Notes: generated by a model from the sequence alone, not told the origin. Counted from the stretch's first letter, positions 33,650 through 45,099 are shown. The stretch is 64,000 nucleotides of DNA from Archegozetes longisetosus (GCA_018873245.2 JAEMBT020000001.1:12114220-12178219), one strand, 5' to 3'. Program-made: numbers and translations.

Positions 33650-35155
33650 AATGAACCATTCTTTTATTTAATCGTTATAACAAGTGTAATCACAATTGAG
33701 ATCGATCGGTATGTCAAGTAAACACAGGCAAATTCCATAATTAAGTTCTTTCTGCAATTCAGTTAAATCAACAAATCAACTCAATTCATAACTAAATGCT
33801 ATTTCTATTTGATTATGAAATCTAACATTTTTTAGTGAAAAACATTTAATGAAGGATTCATTAAAAATATATGTAAGCAATTGTCAATATTTCAAAATTA
33901 CTGCTAAAATAGAACCTTATACTAGAACTTGTACTAGAACTTTCGAATCGCTTAAGGCGTTTTATAGATACATTGATTGATCAATTACAAGTATTATGAG
34001 AAGTTTCAAATGATCATATTTCCACAAAACGTAATTTATGGTTATTGCTCTATAAAATGCATAAAAATAGATGTTTTAATGTTACACTTAGAGATACAGC
34101 TATCAACTTCTATAAATTATGCCTTTTTTATGTATACCTCTTTGTATCAACAGTCATTATCTGGAAGTATCAACGACTATTTTTTTCAAAAATATAGACA
34201 TTTTTCCGTAACAACTTCAATAAAATAATTTAGACACTGATCCAACAGGCAAGAGATTAATTGTTTTCTTAACAAAGCTGATTTAAATGACAAAAATTTA
34301 TAGCGAATTCATTGCTATATTCTCAAGTATATGGATTGATAAATGGACGGTCTATTAAAAGGACGTTTGTATAATTTTGATTATTTATTTTTGTTAGCAA
34401 ATTTTTAATACAAACTTTAAATATTAAAAACTATAATCAAAAAATTAAAGTCTTAAACAGTTTCAAGTTAAATTATTGAAATGAGTAAAATAAATTCAAA
34501 CTTACAAATTTATGATACATTCATCGAAAAAGTTTATTTCATCTGGAGATTTGAGACAATTGTTGGACTGAATAGAAAATATCAAAAGAACAAATTTTAA
34601 TTAAAAATTATTTCTCAGTTCATAGATTCTGGCTTTTACGAAACCTATTATGGAGTCAGTACCACAGCTTTTCACTGCAGTCTTCTACAATTGTTAACAT
34701 CATTGGATCAGAAGAAATTAAATCAATCAAAATTTGAATTTTTAATAAGGGGCTATGCACAAAAGACTTTCATGTGGGATCTCATTTGATCCCTATTTTA
34801 TAATCTTCTAGACTTTAACCAAAATATTCTCTAATTATATTTGCTGTTAATTTGATACAGAATAGTATTTGGTAACACTATTTGTTAATTATTTCTATTA
34901 AAATTTTATGAACCTAATTGAAAAAGCTATAGAATACAGTGATTGCATGTAAATTAATATTACCAGTAGTGATAGTAAACATGATAAAATATATCTTCAG
35001 ATTATTCCAATTTATTAATAATAATATCAGAGAATTTAATTTTTCAATGTGTTTGGTATATTGAAGTCAAACTCAAGAATAATGAAAGAGAAAATGAAAT
35101 AATTACTCAAGTTCTGAACTATTGCGGTTCATTGTTCTTTGTGGTCAATGTAAAT
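33650..35155. other. Gene-free AT-rich stretch
   Basis: No coding or repeat structure recognised; the open frame at 33977-34228 (+) has no motif. Confidence 0.4.
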
Positions 35156-35158
35156 ATA

Positions 35159-35526
35159 CTTCACGACAAAAAAATCCGGAAAAGTAAGTGTCAAGTTTTT
35201 AATGAAAATTACAATATTTTGACCTCAAATTTACCATAAGAATGCACTTTATTCTAATTGTTATAACTAAAAAGAAGTGACAATTCAATTTGTTCTCCCT
35301 CTGCAGCTATACGCTTTCCAATGCGTTCTTTCATACTTTTGTTAAATGACTCCTATACCTCTATTTATAAATTGTCTCATATTTGGTTTATTTTCGCGAC
35401 CTACTGTTAAAATTTGTTTGGTTCTTCTTTCTCAACAATATCTTTCATAAGTGTTGAATCGGGTTTAGGTCGAAAAAATTAATTCTCAAAATATGCCATG
35501 GGTTTCCGGATTTTTGTCATAAGGAT
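35159..35526. mobile_element. Tc1-type MITE, copy 1
   Basis: Ends CACGACAAAAAAATCCGGAA and TTTCCGGATTTTTGTCAT form an imperfect inverted repeat. The inside matches 43221-43629. Flanking TA fits Tc1. On the minus strand the second copy still encodes a Tc1-like DDE tail fragment. Confidence 0.65.
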
Positions 35527-35756
35527 TATTTTCATTCAGTGTTGACATTAGATCTCGAACATAGAATTATAGCTTCAGGTACATATAAAGTATTTTCGAG
35601 ATGTTCAACTTAATGCTTCCATTGGAATAGGCTTATGAGAAAATCGGTCATATGAAAGTCTTTATAAACTATTAGCTGTAAAATAATGATTAATGTAAGA
35701 AAACAGCTTAAGATCACGAAATGTTAGGTTAGGTTTAAGTTTTTAGTCGACTTTAA

Positions 35757-36767
35757 CCCTTCACTACAACTGTTGAGTAAAATATTCGCAAGTTTTGCTT
35801 TTAAAATCTCGCTAAAACCAACAAAATGTCGTAATTTCTTGAGAATTTAGGTATTCCTCAGTCATATACATGATATTGAATGAGAAAAGACCTGGTCAAT
35901 TTAGACTTATAACTTTATTTAAAAAGAATTTGGCAATATGTCTTTCTAAGAACAGAAATTCACCCTAACATCGCAGTGCTTCGCGTTTAGTACTTGTGTC
36001 GCAGTTAGTGTGACCAACCGTCCTCTTTTTCCCGGGACAGTCCCGGATTTTAGGTATTTGTCCAATGACCTTGGAAGGATCTTCCCTTGACATTAAAATG
36101 TCCCGGAAAACAAAATTAAAAAAACTCAATTCAAAAGTATTGTAAAATATTATCTAATAATCAAATGAAGAATCTGACGAAAGTTGTCGAAACAGTTATG
36201 GCCATACTGATCGCTAATGATTTTGTTGAGCGAATCTTTAGTCATTTACATAGGATTTGGAGCGATGATAGAAATCGTTTAAGTATTGATTTGATTAAAG
36301 CCGAGATGTGTATTAAGAATAACTTTGATTTGAATTGTATTGAATTTAAATCTTATGTAAAATCTAATGAAAAACTCCTTAAATCTGTTAAATCTCAATA
36401 AAAACATGATTTTAAACAATAATTGTTGAAATAAATGTAATAAGAATTTTTATCCCGGATTTGTCCCGGGTTTTTCCGACTTTTTGGTTAATATCCAGGG
36501 TTTCTCAGATAGAAGTTGGTCACACTAGTCGCAGTGTTGTGATGTCGCCAACAGCAGTGCGAGAAGTGTCGAACCACTGATGACGCTGTAATAGATAGTA
36601 ACTAGAACTTAATTAATGAGTAAATTAAAGCTTGAAAAACATGGACTAAATCTGATTCTAAATGCATGAGTACTCACTTAGAACTGATATAAAAAGTGGA
36701 AAATGTAGAGTCATATTTCACCCCACAGTTAATTCTACGTTTTTGGAAGTCAAGTTGTGGTCAAGGG
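35757..36767 (+). mobile_element. piggyBac-type MITE, copy 2, split by a hAT element
   Basis: Starts after TTAA (35753-35756) with CCCTTCACTACAACTG and ends GTTGTGGTCAAGGG; the right TTAA has decayed to CTAG. It is interrupted at 36006-36527 by a hAT MITE. Removing the insert and one target duplication leaves the same TGTGTCGCAGTG word as the other copies. Confidence 0.85.
36006..36527 (+). mobile_element. hAT-type MITE B with transposase remnant
   Basis: A 522-bp element with perfect 13-bp ends (TAGTGTGACCAAC and GTTGGTCACACTA) and an exact 8-bp target duplication GTCGCAGT (35998-36005, 36528-36535). An open frame at 36165-36401 reads VMAILIANDFVERIFS and RNRLSIDLIKAE. These resemble the hAT C-terminal dimerisation region (IPxSNAxxERxFS then RNRL). 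It is a deletion derivative of a hAT transposon that kept the end of the transposase gene. Confidence 0.9.
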
Positions 36768-36879
36768 CTAGCTTTGATAAGCACATATTTTTTCTTACAT
36801 GAACTGAAGATTAACCCGAAAAAGTAATATTTAGTTTATCTCACACCTGATACAATATAGTCAGAGCACGAGTACAAAT

Positions 36880-37381
36880 GAATGATTAGGAGTAATAACA
36901 GGTTATCGCTTAATGAATGAAATAGAGAAAAACTCATTCAAAGTTGCGCAAGGTTATTATTTAAATAAAGAGCTTAATTTGTCCAAAAACTCAATTAAAT
37001 CAATTTGAGATCATTTTTATTTTTATTTTAAACAATTTGAATAAGAATTTGGTTTATTCCACATCAGAAGTATCACTTTCTAAAACTGCTAATTCATAAT
37101 TGAAGTAAAGTTATGTGACTTCTAATGCAATGCTATGCAGTACACAACATTGTACGTAAAGCAAATAATCCTATTAAGTTATATATCTTTTAAACTTCGA
37201 ATTCCAATCCTATTGATAAACGTTGAAGTTGATGTTTTGTTATAGCAGTAAATTCTTATTTTCTCATTGAAACATTTGCTGGGTTTTTTAACATGGATAA
37301 AACGCAAGTCAAAGAGTATAATTCAAATAAAATCTAAAAAAGAAGTTAGCTGGAGCAACCGTCTATTACTCTTTGTCATTC
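36880..37381 (-). mobile_element. MITE family with GAATGACAAAGAGTAAT ends, copy 2
   Basis: Inverse of the element at 13501-13746, with an extra middle segment. The right end (ATTACTCTTTGTCATTC) is perfect; the left end is diverged. On the minus strand the middle gives QCCVLHSIALEVT, which faintly recalls the last conserved block of PIF/Harbinger transposases (CCVLHNIC). The superfamily is therefore a guess. Confidence 0.55.
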
Positions 37382-37469
37382 AATTGAAGATTACTCCTAA
37401 ACGAAATTTATGTGTTGATTTTAAGATATTTTAAATTTTTACTGCAAAAGAAATGTAAATAAAAATTAA

Positions 37470-38870
37470 TTATGTCTTAAGTGAAGAAACTCCTATAAGT
37501 TCTTTAATGATTTCGAGCGCAGCCAACGGCTTATCAGTCGGAACCAAATGTCCAGCATTTCTAACAGTCACAAAAGTTAGTCCACCAAATCTCTTAACAA
37601 AACCAGCAGTTTGTCCGTCAACAACCCATTTCTTATAAGGGTTTTTAAGATTAAGTTCAAGTTCATCAATAAACTGTTGATTTCCAAGAAAATCACACAC
37701 GAGATCGATATCACCGTTATATACAATAAAGGGTTCAACTTTGAACTTAGAAATAAGTTCCTTAAATTGTGGTTTCATACTCTGATACTGTATAGTATAG
37801 TTAAAATTCTTGCATAGATTCCATTGAGGGACATGTTCAGGAATATGAATCGCTTTTCTGACTTTCGCTGAATTAATATATTTCACGTGACCATTGCCTA
37901 CGCATTTGGGTCTAGAGTCATTATATTCATAATCATCTTCCATATCATCAAATTCTACTCCAAAATGCACCGATAGGTCGTTATAATATGGAGTATTACT
38001 ATATTGCCTATCAGTTGCATAAATGCCCAAATGACTGCAATCGTCGTAGATATTATACAGATTAATGCCCTCTTGATTGATTACTCTTATTAAAGCTTCT
38101 CCTGCATTGCAATTCTTGTTATTTTCCTGTGTGAAATTACATTCTTGTTTATGACTGCTACATGAACAACAGTTAGCCTCTAATTGATTCCACATCTCAG
38201 AGCCAATCAGTCCGTGATTATAAGCCAAGCGAACTCTAGAATTAGAGAGTATGTTTAAATCGAAGGCTCCATTACCGATAGCCAGACCTTTCAATTTAAT
38301 CTCTGACTTATCCTTCAATATCTCCAACGCTAATGTTGGAATGTAAACTCCAGCATAACTTTCTCCCGTCATGTAAAACGAATTATTCTTGAACTGAGGA
38401 AATTTCTCAAAAAAGTTCTTTAAAGCTATATAATTATCTTTAGCCGTTTGATCATCATTGGTATCTAAAGCATGATTTTCTTGATAACTATATCCGACTC
38501 CGGCCGGAGATTCCAAATACAAAACATTTGCCAAACTGTTCCAACTGTAAGGATCTTCAGTCAGAGTTTTTCCGTCGGCATCGGCTCTGAAGGGTCCGTT
38601 TTCCTCGAAGAAGCCCCCGAGTGAACTACAACCAGGTCCTCCATTAAGCCAAAGTATTAGTGGATCTTTTTGTGGATTTGATTTGCTTTCAACGAACCAG
38701 TAGTGGAAATAGCGACCTTTCGTTGCATTCAAATAACCAGAATATTGACGGAAATTAATTGGATGACTTAAGCCGGGAAGATTATGGATTTCATCTGATT
38801 GTCCACTGTTTTGAGACAATGAAAAAGAGATGTTCAACAAAATGAATAACAAATTAAAACATATTCCCAT
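37470..38870 (-). CDS. Secreted/lysosomal serine carboxypeptidase (cathepsin A-like, S10)
   Basis: Intronless, intact, 466 aa, a typical family length. Signal peptide at residues 1-19. The S10 hallmarks are in order: LWLNGGPGCSS (74-83), ESPAGVGYSY (120-129), nucleophile Ser171 in TGESYAGVYIP, Asp387 in YNGDIDLVCD and His441 in RNAGHLVPTDKP. Several Asn-x-Ser/Thr sites and a cysteine cluster (CCSCSSHKQEC) lie in the excursion region (about 234-244). It removes C-terminal residues from peptides in acidic compartments; in arthropods it may be lysosomal or digestive. A TATAAAA on the minus strand at 38927-38933 precedes the ATG by about 60 bases. The absence of introns may reflect retroposition, but no poly(A) remnant was identified. 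Confidence 0.93.
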   Translation of the reverse strand: MGICFNLLFILLNISFSLSQNSGQSDEIHNLPGLSHPINFRQYSGYLNATKGRYFHYWFVESKSNPQKDPLILWLNGGPGCSSLGGFFEENGPFRADADGKTLTEDPYSWNSLANVLYLESPAGVGYSYQENHALDTNDDQTAKDNYIALKNFFEKFPQFKNNSFYMTGESYAGVYIPTLALEILKDKSEIKLKGLAIGNGAFDLNILSNSRVRLAYNHGLIGSEMWNQLEANCCSCSSHKQECNFTQENNKNCNAGEALIRVINQEGINLYNIYDDCSHLGIYATDRQYSNTPYYNDLSVHFGVEFDDMEDDYEYNDSRPKCVGNGHVKYINSAKVRKAIHIPEHVPQWNLCKNFNYTIQYQSMKPQFKELISKFKVEPFIVYNGDIDLVCDFLGNQQFIDELELNLKNPYKKWVVDGQTAGFVKRFGGLTFVTVRNAGHLVPTDKPLAALEIIKELIGVSSLKT

Positions 38871-38926
38871 TTTTATGTTATTCTTAAAGAATGGAATTAT
38901 TGATTGACTTTAATTGAGGTTGACGT

Positions 38927-38933
38927 TTTATAT
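38927..38933 (-). promoter_or_regulatory. TATA box of the carboxypeptidase gene
   Basis: The minus strand reads TATAAAACG about 57 bases upstream of the ATG. A TCAATCAA initiator-like word lies about 28 bases downstream of it. Confidence 0.5.
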
Positions 38934-39125
38934 TACATTGTAATTGTTCGCAGCTGTGGTTTTTCTCGTGATTTTCAGGCATTTTACTCTTTTATCTATT
39001 TAGAACTTTAACATTCAGTCTTTAATGATTTTGATCTGTGCCAACGATGGAGAGCTATGCTTATCTGCTTCCGCGCCCCCTGCTCTATGAACAAGGCCAA
39101 CATGAGTCAAAGTTTTTGCTATTAA

Positions 39126-39594
39126 CCCTTCGTCACAACTGTAGGTAAAATGTTCCCAAGTTTGACTTTAAAAATCTCGCAAAAATCAACGAAATGTCGT
39201 TATTTCTCAAGAATTTAGGTATTCCTCAGTTATATATCTGGCTTTGAATGACAAAAAATCTGATTAATTTAGACTTATAACTTTATTTAAATTTTTTTTG
39301 GCAACATGTTTGGTTGAGAACAGAAATTTGTCCTAACATCGCAGTGTTTGTGTTTACTATATGTGTCGCAGTGCTGTAATGTCACTACTAGCAATTTGAA
39401 CCACTGATGACGCTGTAGCAGATAATAAATAAAAATTAATTAATTAGTAAATTTAATCTTCGAAAACAAGGGCTAACCTTGATTCTTAAAGCATTCAGAC
39501 TAACCTAGAACAGATATAAAGGGTGGAAAACGTGGGGTAACGTCTTATCCCACAGTTAATTTTACGTTTTCGGAGGTTAAGTTGTGACGAAGGA
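39126..39594 (+). mobile_element. piggyBac-type MITE, copy 3
   Basis: TTAA on both sides (39122-39125, 39595-39598). It starts CCCTTCGTCACAACTGTA and ends GTTGTGACGAAGGA. It is close to the consensus of the six copies. Confidence 0.88.
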
Positions 39595-39667
39595 TTAAAA
39601 GCTATAGTTTAATATTAAGTTTTCGCTTAACAGGAGCTTAACTTTACTTAATTGTAATATTCTTACA

Positions 39668-40135
39668 TACGATCTACTATCTGGAGCGAAGAATAACAAT
39701 CGTGAACCGCATGTAACGTCTGTGTTAAGTTCTAGACTTTCGATCGAGTCTATTACGTCATTAGCTACTTAATAGAGTATTACCTCGATATTCGAACAAT
39801 CAATTAAATTAATTAATAAAATTATTTTATTTCATTAAACGTTACACAAACAATACAATTATCACAAGCTTAAGTTTTATTGTTTTACATGTTAGAGATT
39901 GTGTCAACCATTCATGAGATCTTACACAATAAACAAACTTTCTTGACAGAGAGTAAAACCTATTTATATATATCATTCTCTGGTAATTATTTGAAGTTTA
40001 TTACTTTTAGCCATTGATTTTTGAGTCGATGACAAGTCCTAATAGTCTATTTTTATAGTTTAGAAAAGTTGACGGAATAGCAATGGACTGAGTTCTATAC
40101 TACAGTATTGTGTAGAACTTTTCATTAGATATATC
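39668..40135 (-). repeat. Interspersed repeat, copy 2
   Basis: Inverse of 26643-27118, diverged by scattered substitutions and short indels. Confidence 0.75.
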
Positions 40136-40139
40136 AATA

Positions 40140-41345
40140 TATATGGTTTGCGATAAAATAATTGGTAAAATGTTTTTATCCCATAGAAATTCAATAAATA
40201 TACTAGGTAAGCCTAATTATCACCGAACGACAGCACTTGCTCTTGTATTTAAAATTTATTATATTATAAAACATTTTCACCGCTTCATAGGTCATAGTAA
40301 GAAATTTTTAATACGCAAACATCACACCAATTAAATACTTCACATTAATTTTCAAAAAACAATGCTACTATTTTCCAATAGTTCTTTCATTTGATATGAC
40401 ATTTTACATCAAGACAGGCATAATTACAATTATTTTAATAAAAATTTTAAGTTATATATCACAATTAAAGCTAACTCTACATCAAATATGACTTCGAAAT
40501 TTTTGATATTTACAGTTTTTAGACGTCCTCTATATACTGCTATTAGGTTTTATTAATAATTAAAAATCTTAAAGAACATTGCCAAACCCTGCCTATCATA
40601 TATTTTTAAATATATGATAACATATTTAATCACTATGTAAAATGTTATATTTTGGTGGGGACCTCACCCTTTGCCCCCACCGGACTCTCCATTTTAGTTC
40701 CTAGCGTTTTCACTATATGAAGACATGTTTGATGGATTTTTATAGTATTCAAGCTGAACATTTTTTTAATAAATTCACTTTTAAACGGATCTATATGTAT
40801 TTTTTAACGCTGAATCCGAATATCAAGTTAAAAAATGATTTATATCAAATAGTTTTCGAGATATTCGAATTTTGTGTCAAATTTTTCGATTTTTTGATTT
40901 TAAGATTTTTGAATATATGATATATGGTAACGCTGACTACAAATATGAAAACCGTTTTTCGATATCTTTAATATCCACTGAATAAATCTGTATTTTATTC
41001 CATTTTAAAACTTTAACGCCATCTAACGCTTAAACTATAAGTTGTACGGAGGTGGGCCCATTGGCAATTTTGATCAAGCTGATGACCTCTATTAAAATAT
41101 ATCATCAGATTCCGAGCGCCAAATTAGGCAGAATCCCATAGACTTTCCGGCAATGTTCTTTTCGACAATTATTTTCGGTAAAATTTAGTCTGTGACCGAG
41201 AACGTACATATATAGTTTTAGCTTACAAAATAAGAAAACCATGAATTAATACCATAAATTATGAAATGTTCTAAATTATTTAAAACATGCTTATATTATT
41301 CAGTCAATTTCATACAGAATTTTCAAATTAAAAAACTTTAAATAG
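40140..41345. other. Gene-free stretch
   Basis: No gene recognised. A GC-richer patch at 40655-40700 (GGTGGGGACCTC, CCCCCACC) stands out but has no identified function. Confidence 0.4.
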
Positions 41346-41360
41346 TAAAACGTAAGGTGT

Positions 41361-42656
41361 TTACAATAAGTCAATGTTAATCACATTAAAATAATCATTC
41401 AAAGTAAGAGTAGCTTCAAGATGACCACTCACTTTTACAATTACAGAATAATCGAGTACATCAACAATTGCTAAATCATTATTCGGGTTATTTTTAATTA
41501 TCGAAGCGATTTGCGTACCGTTTATCTTATCACGAGCTGTCACCACACCATTAGCTGTGAATGTGATTGGAAGATTCTCAACAAGAACTAAATAAGCTTC
41601 AATCATAATTGATGCCTCCGGCTGTATATCAATGGTCTTTTTTATGTTATAATCTGATTCTTGCAAATATTCACTATACTTTTTGAGGTCTAAAATAGCT
41701 TTGGGTTTAAAACTCGAGTTCATTCTTCTACATTTCAGATTTTTTCGGAAAAATTCTGGTAGCTTACGAATTACTGTAACGTTCCTGAAAATAGTAAAGT
41801 TCTGATCAAATTCCCAAAATAATCTTTCACTGATTAACTCATTGTGCAATATTTCGTGAGTTATTTTTGATGAACTCGTATTGTTAACAATCGTGGGACT
41901 TATTAAGTTTACTTCATTTTTGTGTTCATCTATGACTTCCTCATCAGGAATCACATATTCAAATGAGTTGATTTTCAAGTTTAAGGTAGAGTTCGAGGTA
42001 TTATGATTATTGTCATGATCATTTTCATGATCGACTTTGATGAACGTCCAGTTTGCTATATAATTATCAGTTGACACAGCAGTTATCACATAAATGCCCG
42101 AACCAGTTATGAACGAATATGAGTTACTTAAATAATATGATTTGGTACTTGTTTTGATATTTATCAGTCCATTATTGCGAACAACTAGATTGATTCGATT
42201 GAGATAATCTGCGTTTGAAGTATTTGTTATCAGATAATATTGATTTGAGGAAGTATAATAATAATGAGTTACAAATCTATCAGTTTGTCTGTTCTTGAGC
42301 CCAATTTTTTCATTTTCATCAATTATTAGTTCGAACTGATAAGCATAATTTGTGTGACATTCATCAATATTTGTTGTCATCAAACCGTATCCAACATTTC
42401 CATCCCATATTAGAAACAGACCTTTAGTATCTTGGATACAATAATATACTCCTGTTGTCAAGTTTGTTCCACCGATATTCTGATTCTTTGATGATTTTTC
42501 AGATTCTTTACTCTGCGAGATCTGAGAGAGTTCAAAATTTGTTGCATGTTTTTCGGCTGAAATCGGATAATTTTGTACTAAACTATCAGTTTTCACACAA
42601 TTCGAGTTTTCAAATAAAATTAAATAGAAGCAGATAGTGAATAATCGAGAATACAT
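41361..42656 (-). CDS. Secreted aerolysin-like beta-pore-forming protein 2
   Basis: Intronless, 431 aa, a paralogue of the protein at 9860-11104. Signal peptide about residues 1-20, then a Ser-rich linker. A beta-trefoil-like module follows at about 65-215 (YYCIQDTKGLFLIWDGN, FELIIDENEKIGLKN, YYLSNSY). The aerolysin/ETX-MTX2-type region is at about 220-425, with LISPTIVNN and KITHEILHNELISERLFWEF aligning to the paralogue. The stretch after RKLPEFF is short and basic and contains a cysteine, unlike the Ser/Gly-rich hairpin zone of copy 1. It may therefore differ in oligomerisation or pore formation; this is inference. There are many N-glycosylation sites. A TATAAAA box lies at 42731-42737. 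Confidence 0.7.
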   Translation of the reverse strand: MYSRLFTICFYLILFENSNCVKTDSLVQNYPISAEKHATNFELSQISQSKESEKSSKNQNIGGTNLTTGVYYCIQDTKGLFLIWDGNVGYGLMTTNIDECHTNYAYQFELIIDENEKIGLKNRQTDRFVTHYYYTSSNQYYLITNTSNADYLNRINLVVRNNGLINIKTSTKSYYLSNSYSFITGSGIYVITAVSTDNYIANWTFIKVDHENDHDNNHNTSNSTLNLKINSFEYVIPDEEVIDEHKNEVNLISPTIVNNTSSSKITHEILHNELISERLFWEFDQNFTIFRNVTVIRKLPEFFRKNLKCRRMNSSFKPKAILDLKKYSEYLQESDYNIKKTIDIQPEASIMIEAYLVLVENLPITFTANGVVTARDKINGTQIASIIKNNPNNDLAIVDVLDYSVIVKVSGHLEATLTLNDYFNVINIDLL

Positions 42657-42730
42657 TTTACTTAAATGAAAAATGTATTGTTTACTTAAAAACGAAGCTA
42701 TAATAACAGAATAACTACTAGTGGGAAGAG

Positions 42731-42737
42731 TTTTATA
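42731..42737 (-). promoter_or_regulatory. TATA box of aerolysin-like gene 2
   Basis: The minus strand reads CGTATAAAACTC about 75 bases upstream of the ATG, a good core-promoter match for a short leader. Confidence 0.5.
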
Positions 42738-43220
42738 CGAAAAATATTTAAGCTTAAGTTATTAAATTTTATCAGTCACATGACACTTTCATCACACAAT
42801 AATTAAAACTTATCTACTTAGGTAAATTTCTTTCTTCATATTTCATTCTGTAATGAAATTCAAGGCAATTAAATTGCAATAAAATATAGTTGATAAGTAA
42901 GCTCGACTGAATCCTTAAGATTGCATCTGACCAATGAGATACGTAGAAATTAGATGTAAAAGTGTACTATACGACTACCATTTATATTTTTATAGATTCT
43001 GATTATTCCAATAAAAATGACAAGCAGCGTCTTCTGGAAAAACAACCTCACTCCGTAGGTATGAAGAATAACGATTATGACCTAATAAATTAAAGTTAAA
43101 ATGGACTTTTATAGCACTTTTCTGCAAATTATCACAACAGATAAGAGAAAAGTACATGAAATTAATACTTAATTAAGTAATTTCCTTAGAAATAGTTACT
43201 GCACGATAAATACTTATATA

Positions 43221-43353
43221 CCTCGCGACAAAAAAAATCCGGAAAAAGTAAGTGTTAAATTTATAATGAAAATTACAATATTTTGATCTGAAATTTATTA
43301 CAAGATTGCATCTGATTCTAATTATTACAACTAAAAAGAAATGACAATTTAAT

Positions 43354-43397
<44 letters not shown>

Positions 43398-43629
43398 GCT
43401 ATACACTTTATAGTGCGTTCTTTCATATTTTTGTTCAACAACTCCTGTACGTCTAATTATAAATTGTCTCATATTTTGTTTATTTTCGCGACCGATAGTT
43501 AAAATTATTTTGGCTCTTCTTTCTCAATAATATCCTTTACTATTCTCCATAAGTGTTGAATCGGTTTTAGGTCGGAAAAATTAATTCTCATATATGCCAT
43601 GGGTTTCCGGATCTTTTTGTCGTGAGGAT
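43221..43629. mobile_element. Tc1-type MITE, copy 2, with transposase scar
   Basis: Inverted ends CCTCGCGACAAAAAAA and TTTTTGTCGTGAGG. On the minus strand near 43520-43580 one frame gives LKPIQHLWRIVKDII, matching the LNPIEHLWxxVKxxI tail of Tc1 transposases. The catalytic core is deleted. It contains the CT tract at 43358-43394. Confidence 0.75.
43358..43394. repeat. CT microsatellite
   Basis: About 18 tandem CT units, interrupting one copy of the Tc1-type MITE; the other copy has only CTCCCTCT there. Confidence 0.95.
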
Positions 43630-43634
43630 TACAC

Positions 43635-44628
43635 CTTTTTCATTTATAATCTCATAGTATTGAGGCGATGTAGTAATAAAAATCTTTCAAATCTTATACT
43701 GAGTTATGACTCATCTATCAATATGAGTGTTCAATGAATTCTATTGCTCATTAAATTGAATTTTAATAAGAAATAAATAAATAAAATGCGTATTTTGAAT
43801 TCATGTGAATAATGATTGGTTAGAAAATCGATTGACTCGAAATTTTTTTGGGGTAGGATATCGTTAGAGTTCCAGTTCTAATTTCATTAACGCTAATATC
43901 AAACAATATGAAAGATCCTTCAGAAATAATCATAGTAATAACAGAAATTAATTTAATGATCAAAAATTAGCGATAAGGAAAAATACTATATCATAAGAGA
44001 AGAAAAAGATATTCAATTATTTCTTGGGCACTAAAAGGCGGATAAAGACTTTTGGACGAAGTTTTGTACTTAAGTTCTTTATTATTCAAATTTCTTTCAT
44101 AGAATTAATTTCGATTTTTGTAAAACTTGCTTAAAACTGATGAAAAATATGAATTTGCAAATTTCTCCCTTAAAAAATAAGCAACTTCATTGATCCTCTT
44201 GAGAAAACACTTATAATATAAAATACGACAGTTGAGCACCAAAATATTCTTCTGATTTCAGTGCAAAAATCGTATCTGAATTTTAGGCAACTCAGATCCC
44301 TTTCTTGGAAAAAAATTTATAAATTGGTTTCAATAAATGAAGTCCTCATCCCAAGTGTAAATGGATGTTGTAACTGAAACTCGAAAAAATTCATTCATAT
44401 TTTCTAACTAAAAGGTAAAACTTTGAATGCATTTATCCCAAATATGTACTTTTTACAGATACGACAGTATAGTTCCAAAGCGACGATATATACGTTATAT
44501 TCTAGAAATAAGTCTTTGAATTGACTAAATTTTAATTTAAATCCTATTTTGAGCGAACTTTTCGACACCAAGTTTGCGAAACCTTGATTACAGTTACATA
44601 GCATTTCAATATAGATTCTGATATATTT
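43635..44628. other. Gene-free stretch
   Basis: No gene recognised. The open frame at 44404-44604 (-) lies just downstream of the BTBD9-like relic and shows no motif. Confidence 0.4.
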
Positions 44629-44629
44629 T

Positions 44630-45085
44630 TGATGATCCAGTCAAAAGAATTTTCCATAAGATAGGCTCTGATTGAGATCGAATGAAATTGATCAATAGCA
44701 GTGTTATTGGTTCCAACAACATTAATGTATTTTATGGCAGGAGGTGGAAAATTCTGGTACTACCATGACCTAGATAGGAGCTGTGCATGATCAATGACTC
44801 CATAATGTAGGCCACAGAGGTCTCGATATAGAATAAATATATCCGTTGATCCAAATCAAACAATGATATTCTTATTTGATTCAAGTAGTAATTACCACTC
44901 AGTTCGATTGTAATACTTTTTCTATCGACTTCGGAAATTATTTGGGCAACATATCCACTAGTAGAGTCGAGTTATTTTGGCTCGCAGAACAAATTTGAAT
45001 TTGGGTAAGGACGTCCTGATATCAATTCAGGATTAAATTCCATTAATGCTACATTTATTCCAGGTAGTAGAATAGCTGTATTTCC
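44630..45085 (-). pseudogene. BTBD9-like (BTB/POZ protein, F5/8-type domain) relic
   Basis: Minus-strand reading gives YLNQIRISLFDLDQRIYLF and then, in a shifted frame, GVIDHAQLLSRSW, a TAG stop, FPPPAIKYINVVGTNNTA and FHSISIRAYLME. This order resembles the second discoidin-like region of BTBD9 proteins (INHIRxLLWDxDxRSYSY, then VIDHSxYLCRSWQxLxF, then RYIRIVGTHNTVN). Upstream (about 45060-44990) a frame ending in TAA precedes it. At least one frameshift and two stops are seen. The BTB domain was not found, so it is a partial, dead copy. Confidence 0.6.
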
Positions 45086-45099
45086 TATCATATTTGTGT

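Noticed and set aside
40717-40920. Phe-rich open frame as a membrane protein gene
   Set aside because: Composition follows the AT-rich background; no family motif or conserved context.
43173-43472. Minus-strand open frame with an Arg-Glu repeat
   Set aside because: It is a translation of the CT microsatellite within a Tc1-type MITE.
44404-44604. Minus-strand open frame as an extra exon of the BTBD9-like relic
   Set aside because: No similarity to BTBD9 after the recognised block.
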